Shown here piece by piece: positions 45,767 through 57,835 of a stretch of DNA of 64,000 nt (positions within the stretch are counted from its first letter, which is position 1; each line of letters begins with the position of its first letter). The notes under the pieces were generated by a model that did not search any database, was not told the DNA's origin, and saw only the letters and a program-made list of their open reading frames with translations. A program made the translations under genes and the position numbers. Origin of the DNA: Rattus norvegicus. Lineage: Eukaryota; Chordata; Mammalia; Rodentia; Muridae. The stretch spans positions 39,830,001 through 39,894,000 of the forward strand of contig NC_086028.1 in NCBI RefSeq assembly GCF_036323735.1, in the 5' to 3' direction.

Positions 45767-48700
45767 ATTCTTATAGTGCCAGGATTGTGTGGGCTCACAT
45801 CCTTTTCCCAATCTTCCAGAAATTTCTCATCTCACAGAGCAAACAGCCTCACCCCTGAGTGTCCTGGGTTATGTATCTCCAGGTAGAAGTCTTGTGTCCT
45901 TGAAAAGCATAAGGGGATTCTTGCCAGGAATTGGCTCAGACATCCTCCCTGCACCCCTCGTCTCCTTAATCTGGGGTGCCTGTGGAAGCCACTCAGGTAG
46001 GAGTCACCTTACCTTCAAGGAAATAGAGGCTGTTTCATTGGTGAACATTAGAAGGGCCCATGGCTGGAGAGTTTTCAGGTAGAAATGGATCTGCCAGTTC
46101 TGAGCCTCTAGGGGCCTATACCGCACGTAGCTCTGACCACTGAACCTCAAGGTGGTACCTGCAAATGAACCCGAGGTGTCACTGCCCTGAGATGTCACAA
46201 ATCCCTCAGACCGACTTTGTCTCATTCAACCTTTGGGTGGCAAACAGGTCACTTCCCACATCTGATACACAAAGAGTCCAGACTGGGACTGGGTGGGTCA
46301 CATTTCCAGAGCCACCAAGGGATCTGGGCTGTCATTCTACATGTACAGATTCTACATGTACAGGTTCCACAGAATCACTCCCAGCCTGAGGGTCAGGAAC
46401 CGTGAGCTTCCACCATGAAGAAAGAAAAGTCAGCTAATGAGCTGTGGAAGCCAAGTTTTAAGTCCGGCACTACCCATGTATTTTGGCTATCACCAGGAGA
46501 CGGGAGGTAGAACTGAAGAGGGTTCTGCAGTTGACTGAGATTCAGCAACTCAGAGGCCTGCCTTCTCCTTGGGCACACAGGGAACTTCCCAAACATGACG
46601 CCCATGAGGGTAGTGCAGGTAGCCAGGGCCCAGCAATCCATCCCCAGTTCTTACCATTGCAGGAGCAGTTTCTCCCCAGGTGATGTCGTGGTGTCAGGAT
46701 ACTGAGCCTGGCTGTGCTGTAAGAGGGTCCAACCCTGGGCTCCAGAGACACTGTCTCTTGGCAGGTTTGATCCTGGCAGCTTTGCCCTTGGCACGGAACC
46801 ACGGGCAGAGCTGACCTCATCTGAATTCCTACTGAGTGTTCTATCTCTCTGACTGAGTGGGCTATGGCAGACGCCAGCTCCTGGAGATCATAGGAGGTCC
46901 CAGAATGCCTCTCGAAGACCAGGAGTACATCCACCCCAGCTGTGACCTCCGCAGGCTGCAGGCTGGCCAAGTGGATGTTGGCTCGTTTGACGTCCAGGAG
47001 GTTGCTGAGGAATCTCTGCAGGTTGCGCCAGTGGTCACTCACGAGCTCCTCGGGAGTGAGCTGGTGGAAGCCCAGCCACACAGCTTGCTGCGGAACCTCC
47101 GGCTCCATGTGCCACACGTGGACATGGACCCCAGTGGTGGTGGTGAAGGTCCCATCACTGACTGTGACATTGAACGAGTATCGGCCATGAGGCAGTCCTT
47201 GAGAGGCAATAATTTTGCCATCGGATGCACCCACTGTGAAGTACCTGTCCAGGCCTCCCTCCTGCTCCAGGCTGTAGGTCAGCGTGTCCTGTGGGTCTCG
47301 GTCTGTGGCATGGATTTTACCTATCATGCCACCCTGAAATTCCTCCTCCCCCTTTGTGATGGAGATTTCCAGTGGGAGTGTAGAGGGCGGGTAGCGGCTC
47401 TGCTCCGTGACTTGTACTCTGACCAATGTGGAAGATGATAAGGGCGGGAGGCCACTGTCTGACACCTGTGGGTAAGACACACAGCATTGGTATCCAACAG
47501 CGGGCCCCGAGCCGCTTCCTCAATCCCTCCAAACAAACTTCCATGCGTGTGCAGGCACACATATGCACACATTTGTGTGTACACGAGTATGCTGACTGAG
47601 TCAGCTCTCCAGCACAGGTGAATCTGTTAGACCTCTTCCCTGCCGAGCCCTCTACCCCAACTCTCTGCCTCCAGATTCTGGCAAGTTGGCGGGTACTTCC
47701 CAGCAGTCTTCACACCCCTCCATGACTGTGACTCTGCTGAGGAAGAGCCCCTCTGGGACTCCCCTTCCTACGTGATTAGAGTGGGAGTGTGAAGCCATTT
47801 TCTGGACGAGTTGAGAGCTTTCTGCGGTTGGGCCCTCTGTTGTGGTCAGGGGACAGGCAGGGTGAGTTACCAAGCATGCAAGAGGTTACCAGTTTGGACA
47901 AAGTGAAGAAAATAAAAAGACAAGAAGACAAGGTGAGGGACGGACTTAGGTCAGGTGGGAAAGAAGGCCTCTCTGGAGAAGGAAGAACAGGTAAGGGGTC
48001 CTGGGGTGCAAGAGGTCCTGGAAGAAGTGGACCGCTCGATTAAACAGGAAGACACTGGAGCAAATGCAGGAGCGTCTGGGCTGGCCTCCACACTGGGCTG
48101 AGGAAGGAGCACAAGGCTGTGGCACAGCTGTGAGAAACTCACGAAGGCTTTAAACAAGGATGGAGTGACCTCCTTAGATAAGAGGGTCAGGGCTGGAGGG
48201 TAACCCAGCGCTTACGAGTGCTTGTGGCAAGCTGTCTTCTCAACACCCACAATGGGAGTCTCACCACTGCTTATAACTCCAGCTCCAGGGGATCGAAACA
48301 AGGATATAAACAAATATAAAAACCTAGGGTGATTGTTCAGCCTGGCTGGCTCAGGCTGGCTTAGTGTGTCCTCTGGGGTGGATCAGTTGTCACTGATGCT
48401 TAGCACTTCTGTCTGTACAAAATTCAAATGTTAAAACAAAATCCCCAATGTTTGTAAGTGAAGCCTTTTGGGAAATAAGAGCAGAGTGGTGGAGTCTTCA
48501 TGATGACAATTATTGCCCTAAAGAAAACAGCCTTTTATTTTATTAGACAAGATCTAGCTATGTAGCTCAGGCTTGCCTCAAACGTACAATCCTGCCACCT
48601 CAGCCTCCCGAGTCTTGGGATTGCAGGTGTGTGCAACCCCTTTGCTTTGTTTTAAGACATGATCTTCACATGTAACCCGTCTATCCTGGAAGTTGCTTTC

Positions 48701-50649
48701 TGGCCTAGATTGACCTCATACTGATAATCCTCCTGCCTCAGCTTCCCTGGTACAAGGATTTATGAGACTGTTCCACTATTTCTGGCCACAGGACCCCAGT
48801 GCCCTTGTAAGCAGTCAGCCCTGGCCTGCTGGATGGGAAAAGGTCCCTCACCGGGGTCTGCCCACACTTTCATTCTGATCTCAGCCTCAGCCCCGAGAAC
48901 TGTGAGAGGTCCGACTGTCCCACCTGTCCCACCTGTGCCAGCCAGTTGAAATGGAGAGCACCATACAACGAGCAATCCTCCTGCCCCATGATGATTGACC
49001 AGCTTTAGACTTCGATTTCCTTCCCTACATTACTTTCTATTTTCCAGTCACAGGTCACTCTACACTCTTATCCAACTCAAGTCCTTGTCTATGTTATTCT
49101 TCCTGTCTGGAGTGCTCTCCTGACCACTGTCCTCCAGGCCCCCACAGGTCTCCACCCAGATGTCACTGAAGTGACAAATATGAGTGTCCCCTGCCTTGAG
49201 TCTCTCATTACTTTATTTACCTATCTCAAGTCATAAGGTGTGACTCCCTCTTTATCTACTCATTGTTTATCTTCATACTCAGAATGGAATGCCGTAAGAA
49301 AAGGAGCTATCCCCTTCACATCCCCTGCTAAGGTTGTCCTCAGGCCTCCAAATGCATGTACACACACATGAATAGTTAAGCACATGTATACACAACAGAC
49401 ACATACACTGACATACAGATAAGCACCCACATGCACAAACAGACATACAGACGTATATAAACAGACACACAGACACACACATGCACACACTGACATACAG
49501 ATATGCACACACAGACATATATACAAACAGACATAGATACACACACATACACAGAGACACATATACAGACATACATACACGCAGAGGCATACACATACAC
49601 ACGCACACACAGACATAAATACACAGACACACATAGATACACACATGCATACATGGACATACAGCATATAGACACATCACACACAGACACATATACAGAC
49701 AGACACACAGAGGCATACAGACACACATACATGTACACACAGATGTACAGACACACACGTACACCCATCCACTGCCAGGCACATATACACTCTGCATACT
49801 TCTTCCTCACAGCACCACCATGGTGTCTGCCAGCAGGCGTCCTGTCCCCCAGCTATCACCATACACACGAGCTTGGACCCACACAGTACTCACCTCGATG
49901 TGAAGCTGATACCACTCCCGGGCCTTCTTGCTCAGGCTTGCAGCTGTCACCAGCCAGCCATCTGGAGTCACCCGGAACACAGACCCAGTGTTCCCCTCAG
50001 TGATCCGGAAGAAGTAGGGAGGCCCATTCTGTGGGGAGTCAGGATCATCCAGGATCAGCTGCAGGACTTTGATGCCAATGGGGGAGTTCTCCTGTGATGG
50101 AGAACAACAGTAAGCCAGAGAGTGGTGTGAGCCCCAGCCCCACCAGTCCCTCCTTTGTGGTCCTATTTTTTAGGGGCTGGTGTTTATCCCTCTGCCCACA
50201 GACAGGGCCCAGGCTGAAAGCTGGCCTGGTAGTCTTCCTCGGTGTCCCTGAGTGCAGTACTGGGTCTTAGAAGGAGTCTTATACCAAAGGTCAAACCCTC
50301 CCTATCCTTTAGAAGAGGCCATTGCTGTCCCCCACAGCTGATAGTTGCTAGTACTTAGAATCCACACACAGATGCATGGTGATGGCACATCCATGTTGTA
50401 ATCATTACTTTTTCAGTTAGAAGACAAAATGATGGGTTTCACTGTGACATTATATATGTATGTGTGTGTGTATGTGTATATGTATATGTATATGTATATG
50501 TGTGTACACATGCACACACATAAAATTTGACCTTATTTTTCTATACCTCCTCACTACCCTTCTAGTCCTTTCTAGAGCTTGTCTTAGTTACCTTGTGGGT
50601 TATTCTTTTTCCCACCCTTTATCCTCTATCAGTAGATAGGAGAGAAGGG

Positions 50650-50695
<46 letters not shown>

Positions 50696-53600
50696 CTTGA
50701 ATCTAATTTCTTCTTGTTTCTTCTTTGAGCATGACTACTAACAGCACGACCAACAACCACCCACCTATTGGGGCTCTAACATTTACACACCCTCTGAAAA
50801 TTTCCCAGAATTTTCCCCGAATGTCACACAGTTGCAAAAACTATCTGCAGTTGGCAAAACCATGCCTGTGCTAGAGCACAACGCAAATTATACTCTACTG
50901 CTGCAAAGCGGCCCTGTATCCCCATGCCTGGGATTAAAACAAAAACATATTCTTATATTTCTGTTTTTTTTTTTTAAACCAAAACTCCAGAATTCTTACT
51001 ACACCTTCCTTCCCCATCTCTCTGGTCTTCCTCCTCCCCAGATAGTCCTTTCTGCTTTTATAAATGTGTGTGTAAATATATGTGAACACAAATATACATA
51101 TATGTACATATTTAGAACTGGACTCTACGTATGAGAGTTAACGCAGTATGTCACCTTTCTTCCTCCATGTACCTGCATGTCTGAAATCTCTGATGTGGAC
51201 CCCATCTTCAGTGGCAGGGGTGAATCCAAAATACGACAAAATGAGTGTCATACGAATGCCTAACTAGGATTCTTTTCAATCCCATAATCCACAGCTTCCC
51301 CCCACCAGCACCAGCACTTCTTTGGTTCCCTGTGTTGCCTTTAGGGACAGCAGAGGAATCATCACAGCTGGTTGGGTGGGCTGACACCCCTGGGAAGCTC
51401 CTCCCACTGAGAGGGACACAAGAGGAAGGTGAGCTCAGGGTGTTCTTACCTGGACAGAAGTGCTGTAGTTGAGCTGGAAGAACCTGGGCGGGTTGTCATT
51501 AACATCAACCACTTCAACAGCCACTTCTGTGTCCTCATGCAATGGTGGCTGCCCACTGTCTGTGGCTCGGAGCCTCAGGGAGTAGCTGGGGGTCTGTGAC
51601 AAGATGCACACTGGAGAATTAGAGATGAGGCCCCCGGTGTCTGCCCCATGGTGTATTACCTACTCCCGTGGCCCACTCATAGCGCTGGCACTGAGGCGCC
51701 AGAATCAGACAGAAAGAGAGTATTTGCAACCCAGCCTCTCCTTATATGAGGCCTTGGGAAACAGATTGAACTGGGGGAAGGTAAAATCAGGTTGTACTTC
51801 CTAGGATGACTGTGCCCATCAAATGGTGAGATGGACCTAAAGCAACTAGCTAAGTGCCTGATGCCAGTACCTGATGTCAGTCCATGGTAGCTATCATTGG
51901 ATTGATCCCTTGTCAGCCCATCTCTCATCTCAGAATTCACAGAGGAATCATCCTGGGGACTCTCTGGACATTAGTATAGGGTGTGTTTGCCTTTTACCTT
52001 CTGGACCTGCCATAGGGCCGCACTTCTGCTCAGCCTGAACAAGGCTCACCTGTTCCCAGTCCAGTGCCTTGGCCACCTGGAGTTTCCCTTTCTTGGGGTT
52101 GATGGTGAAGTGTCCAAGCTGGTTTCCTCCTACCAGGCTATAGGTAATGGCACTATTAACAGGTCCATCGTCATCAGATGCTGACACCTGCAGTAGAGAG
52201 GAGAAACCGTGAATGCAGGCACAAGAGTGACCAGAAAGGAATAGCAGCCCTGAGACGATGGCTATGCTCATATCTGAATGACTGCCACTGAGTCAGCAGT
52301 CCCCACCCCAAGAGAACCTCTTGTGAGCTTGGTATGCCATAGATACACTTGTTCACCTGTTTTCTCACAGTGACAAGATACAGCAGAGTTGGGGTTGGGG
52401 ATTTAGCTCAGTGGTAGAGCACTTGCCTAGCAAGCGCAAGGCCCTGGGTTCGGTCCCCAGCTCCAAAAAAAAAAAAAAAAAAAAAAGATACAGCAGAGTT
52501 GGTCTTGGGAGGCCAGGGTGTGAGGAACATATAAAATGACACACCCTTAGAAAGTGTTGTGTCTGATATTATATGATTCTAATCATGGTGGTCCTATCAT
52601 GGGAGTCTACTCATGGAAGTAGAGTGGAGTGATGCTCCAGGAAGGGTAGGAGAGGATTCAGAGGGCCTTGAAGGATGAGGAAGGGTTTGGGTACAGAAAG
52701 AATACTCCATGCAGAGGACGTGGTCTGTGCAAGGAAGGGTGAAGCCACAGGCGTGTTCAGAAAGGAACATCTTGATATGCATTTGGGGCACAGGATCCAT
52801 AAGGATACAGAGGGAGAGACCAGAAGGGAGATGGAGAGGGATCCTGAAGAACTCAATATGAGCATGCTTCATGGAAAGAGGGAGCAACTGTGCATTTAAA
52901 TGCAAAGAAGTATGATATGACACACCCTTTGTCCCTGTTTCCCACCCACTGGCACTCCATGGCACTCTCTGTTAGAGGCATTGGTCCAAAGTCTAGAATC
53001 AACCTCCTGTTTGCTCTCCTATTGAATATTGCCAGAGCTGTACCCCACCGAATCACTCTGATATTAACATGTGGCACAGTTTTGTTGAGAAGCTGCAAGT
53101 CATGGTCAAGTCTACAAAACGCCGGCTTGATAAGCTGAGCTATGCTTGTGATGACTGGGAACCCATGAGGGGAGTGAGGCAAGAGCCAAAGCCCTCACCC
53201 CACAAAGAGTGAAGCTGGGGTCTTTACCGTCAAGATGACATCGCCCACAACGGCGTTCTCTAAGACCCTCACAGTGTACAGGTCATGGGTGAATCGGGGG
53301 TGGTGTTCATTGACATCGGTGACATTAATCACGATGGTGGTCACATCGCTGAGGGAGGAAGAGCTCTTCCGGCTGCATTCAATGGACAGGAAGTACTTGG
53401 GGTTTGTCTCAAAGTCCAGGCTCCCATTGACATACAGGATTCCTGAGGAGAGAAGGGGTGATGGTGGAAAAGCAGCTGGAACATTAAGGCAGAGGCCTGA
53501 GGATTTGGGGGAGAGCTCCTGTGCATTGGGTTACAGGGAAGACTGCATGAGATGGAGCAGTAGGATCCTTCCACAAGTCCCCGTGGGTATGGCTCAGGCT

Positions 53601-56600
53601 CCACAGTTAGGCGGATTGTGCTGCTTTTCCTCATGATTGTAATGGAAAATTCAGAGGTGCTAGGAATTTGGCTGGGAGTGGTTTTAGATAGGCAGCGAGT
53701 CCTGTGCTACCCGAACACTGGATTTCAGCAAGCATTTGGTACAAGGACCAAGAGAGGCATGCCAAGCCTCCTGGAGTTTGGTCTGTGCTGAGACCAGGAA
53801 GCCACCAAGTGGGATAAGTGGATGGACCTCTGATATCCTGGAGGAAGTTCTAGATGAAAATATGGAGGAATAAGCTAGGTGCACATGGATAAAGGAGTCA
53901 GTTAAGGGTCTTTTAAGAACTGAGGAAGGTGTCTATATAATCAAAGGATGTGGGGACAGGGAGGGGCTGTGTGGACGGATGCTCCCCTGTATGTGATAAA
54001 CTTAGTATAACCCACAAATGAAGGCCTGAGGTGCCCTTGCCCATCTCACCTGTGTGAGCATCCAGCCGGAACTTCCCCTGCTCATTCCCTCCGGTGATGT
54101 GGTAACCAGTCTTCTCTGAGCCGGGACGTGTGAGGGTAGCCAGGTGTAGCACCTCCATGTCTATTGGAGCATCCTCAGGCACCTGTGTGCTGTGCTCCGC
54201 GTTCAGGAAGATGGGAAGGTAGTCCTCCAGGCCCACTACGGAGACTGTAACAGTGCCCAATGTGGACAGTGGTATTGGGGTGCCTAGGTCTGAGGCACGG
54301 ACCGTGAGCTCCACAGCTGAGCTTGCTCTGACCTGCAGAGGCTTCTCCAGGCGAATCACTCCTGAGGTGGCATCAATGGAGAACTGGCCATCAGCAGAGT
54401 CCGTCAGTGAGTACACCACCTGAGCGTTGGCACCTGTGGAGTCCAGGGGTGAGAGTCACACTGAGGACATCCTACAGCAGGGCTTGGGACAGGCTCATAA
54501 AAACTGCTGTGCCCAGGGTATGCCCAAAAATGAGAATATCTCAGGCAGCCACTTTAAGTCCTCACAAAACATTCTCAGGAGTTTGATGGGCTCATTCACA
54601 AACTAGGTGGCAACTTCCTATGCGCCTATAACTAATGTCAAAGTAAAAGGTTAAGAAAACAGGGCCGATAGGGGGCTTGTTTGACAAAGTGCTTGTCACC
54701 CCAGCCTGGGGGCCTGAGTTTGATCCCCAGAATGCATGCAGAAAGCAAGGCATGGTGGTGCGTGCTCTTAATCTTAGCACAGGAAGGGAGAGACTGGCAG
54801 ATCTCTGGGACTTGCTGACAAACCACCCTAGACTGACTGACTGACTATGCCAACGAAGGGACCCTGTCTCAAAAAGTAAATGGATGGCACCCAAGGAATG
54901 ATGCCCAAAATTGACTTCTGGTTTCTACACATATATGTGTACCCATATCATGAACATAAATGTGTGTGACAGGCTCCCCAGGTCTAGCGTCTCTGCCTTT
55001 AGATTGACTGTTCACCCTCCCTAGAATGCTGTTTCTTCAAAAATCTTGCCTCTTGCAATGTCAAGCTAAGATCTAGAAGGTGTTCAATTTACATTGCTGG
55101 TAGAGTATGATTCTATTTTATAATCATCATGGCCATCATCTCAAATTAATCTGGTTCCTTCGACCTTTAGAACATGTTTTAGCCTACCCAAATGATCGAT
55201 GGTTAAGTTTGACTTAGGAAAATGGATCACATTAGTATGTTTCAGGGTGGCAGATGCTGTAATTGTTACAACAGGGAACAAACAGACCACAATGGATCTA
55301 ATTCACTGTGTGCTATGGTTTGCATGTGACCTTCATAGTTCATGTTTTAAAAACTCAGCCCCTAGTTCATGTGTGGCTGATGTCTGGAGGTCACTGATAC
55401 TAGACAAGGTCATGAAAGTGGAGCTACAGGGCTAGCATTAGTGACTTCATAGGAAGAGGAAGACAGACCCAAGGGGCTAGAGAGGTGGCTCAGCAGTTAA
55501 GAGCACTTAACTCTTAAGTTAAGTTAAGAGCTCTTCCAGAGGTCCTGAGTTCAATTCCCAGCAACCACATGGTGGCTCACAACCATCTGTAATGGGATCC
55601 AATGTCCTCTTCTTGTTTGTCTGAAGATAGCAACAGCGTACTCACATACATGAAATAAATTAAATTAAATTAAAAAAAGAAGACAGACCCAAGATACTGT
55701 AGGTGTCCTTGATCTCCCCACAATGCCTTCTGTTATATTATCATACAACCAGAAGCCCTCCCCAGCTGCTGGTACCATGTTCTTTAACTTCCCAACTTCT
55801 ATAACTGCAAGCCAGATAAACTTCTATTTTCTTTTTGGTGTGTGCATATTTCTGTGTGTGCAGGTGTGCCTGCCTGCATGTATGTGCATGCACATCTGGA
55901 GGCTAGAAGTCAACCTTAGGTGTCACTTCTCAGGAGCCATTCATATGTTTTTCTGAGACAGGGTCTCTCACTGGTCTGGGTCTCACTGAAGCAGTTAGGC
56001 CAGCTGGCCAGCAAGCCCCAGGATCTTCCTGTCCCCTGCCCTTGGCCACCATTTGCATTACAAGCACCCACTGTTATGCTAAGCTTTCATACATGGGTGC
56101 TGGGGATGGAACTCAGGTCTTCATGCTCGACAGCAAGCCCTCTACCAAATGAGTGTCTCTCTAGTCCTGAACCTTACCTGTTCCTCACTAGTCACCCAGT
56201 CCATGGAATCCAATTACATCAACAGAAACCAGATTAAAAAACTTTGTGGATATCACCCAGAAGAGAAACAATAAAAACAGTATCATTGAAATAGGAACTG
56301 TAGGCTTTGGGGCTAAGGATATAGCTCAGTGGTTGTGGTTTGAATGTGAAAAGGGTTTCCATAGGTTTGTGTGTGTGAACACTTGATATCCAGCTTGTAG
56401 AGCTGTTTTGGAAGGGTGTATAATGTTTAGAAGGTAGAGTTCCCTAGAGGAAGTAGGTCACTAGAGGTGGATCTTAGGGTTTTATAACCTTGTCCCACTT
56501 CCTGAGTGTGGATACAATGTGACAAGCCACACCACATGTCCTACTGCCATGGTGGATCTATCCCTTCTCAACCCATCAGACAAAATGAACTGTACTTTCC

Positions 56601-57758
56601 ATACACTGTTATTGTCACAGTAACAAGAAAAGGAATCGTTACAGTAGCAGACAGCTTACTTAGCCCACAGGTTCAAACCTCGGTACCTTAAAAAAAAAGT
56701 AAAATATTGAAACTGTTTCAATTTTACTGTCTAAAATTTGCTGAAAGGATTTTAATAAGCATAATGGACTTAGGGCCAAAAAATTCTTTCTTATATAAAT
56801 TAATGAACTGAATGACTTCTTTGTAGATTTCTGATTAACTGTATTCAAAATGGCTTTGAGAAAGGAAGGCATTTGTGCTTCAGTGGCAACGTAAAGGTTG
56901 TTCAGGTCTAAACAGCAGAGGGAAAATGATTTGTGCCTGCCTCAGATGCCACTAAAGGCACTTGTCACAGCCTCAGGTGTATAGCTGTCCACAGATCTTT
57001 CTACTTGGGAGTGTCCGCAGACTCAACAAGGAGTTTTAGTCTGAGTCCACCCCAGAGGAAACAGAGACAATGCTTCACCCTAGCTGGACCTAGTCTTGAG
57101 ATGGCTCACCAGAATAGGTGGCCACCAGTCCTTCACATACTCACCCTGGTCAGGGTCCCGGGCAAAGACCACAGCCACAGGGGTCTTAACTGTGGTGTTG
57201 TCAAAGACAGCCACATCACAGTGACTGGGGAAGAACCTCGGGGCGTTATCATTCACATCCTCAATGTGGAGAGTCACCTCTGCCTGGCATGATTGGCCCC
57301 CTCCATCTGTTGCCTTAGCAACAAGGTTGTATACATCCTTCCTTTCCCGGTCCAGGACTGTGAGTGTGGTCAGCTCCCCTGCCAGGAGAAATGACAAAGG
57401 TTGAGCTTCCTTGAGAGGACATGTGTGCCCTCTAGAGAGCTACAGTGACAGTCCTGTCTGTATACATGCTGTCAGGGAAGAAGCCCAGTTGCATCCTTTA
57501 GCACCCACCTACCTTTCCAATTCTCCCACAACACTCCATGACCATCATCACCCATTTAAAGCCACCATTAATAAGATACAAATAGATTGATTTTTATAGG
57601 CCAATTAGGCAACTTTTTGTTTGTTTGTTTGTTTGTTTTTTTCTTTTTTTACGGAGCTGGGGACCGAACCCAGGACCTTGTGCTTGCTAGGCAAACGCTC
57701 TACCACTGAGCCAAATCCCCAACCCCAAGGCAACTTTTTAAATTGGATGAAATATATA

Positions 57759-57835
<77 letters not shown>

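Larger units (their letters stand above)
41960..46012 (-). other. Fat2: Fat2 intron with pyrimidine tract and CA-rich tandem duplication
   Basis: A 4-kb intron between two laminin G exons. It contains an antisense and a sense ID-B1-like SINE (about 42000-42200 and 42640-42770), a long CT-rich tract (43395-43615), a member of the unassigned repeat family (44690-44890) and the CA array (44978-45770). Confidence 0.8.

Noticed and set aside
44590..45811. Long minus- and plus-strand open frames rich in Cys-Val and Thr-His across the CA array
   Set aside because: They are translations of CA/TG repeats. Low complexity and repeat-driven, with no start context or conserved motif.
46857..47438. 193-residue plus-strand open frame
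   Set aside because: It is antisense to Fat2 exon I, whose frame, phases and domain content are clear.
49260..50003. Open frames of 135-172 residues over the ACAG array
   Set aside because: Low-complexity translation of a degenerate CA array. The real coding part here is Fat2 exon H on the minus strand, in another frame.
7654..52485. tRNA-like A and B boxes at the ID elements
   Set aside because: They belong to tRNA-derived SINEs with A-tails and target duplications, not to tRNA genes; no intact cloverleaf was seen.
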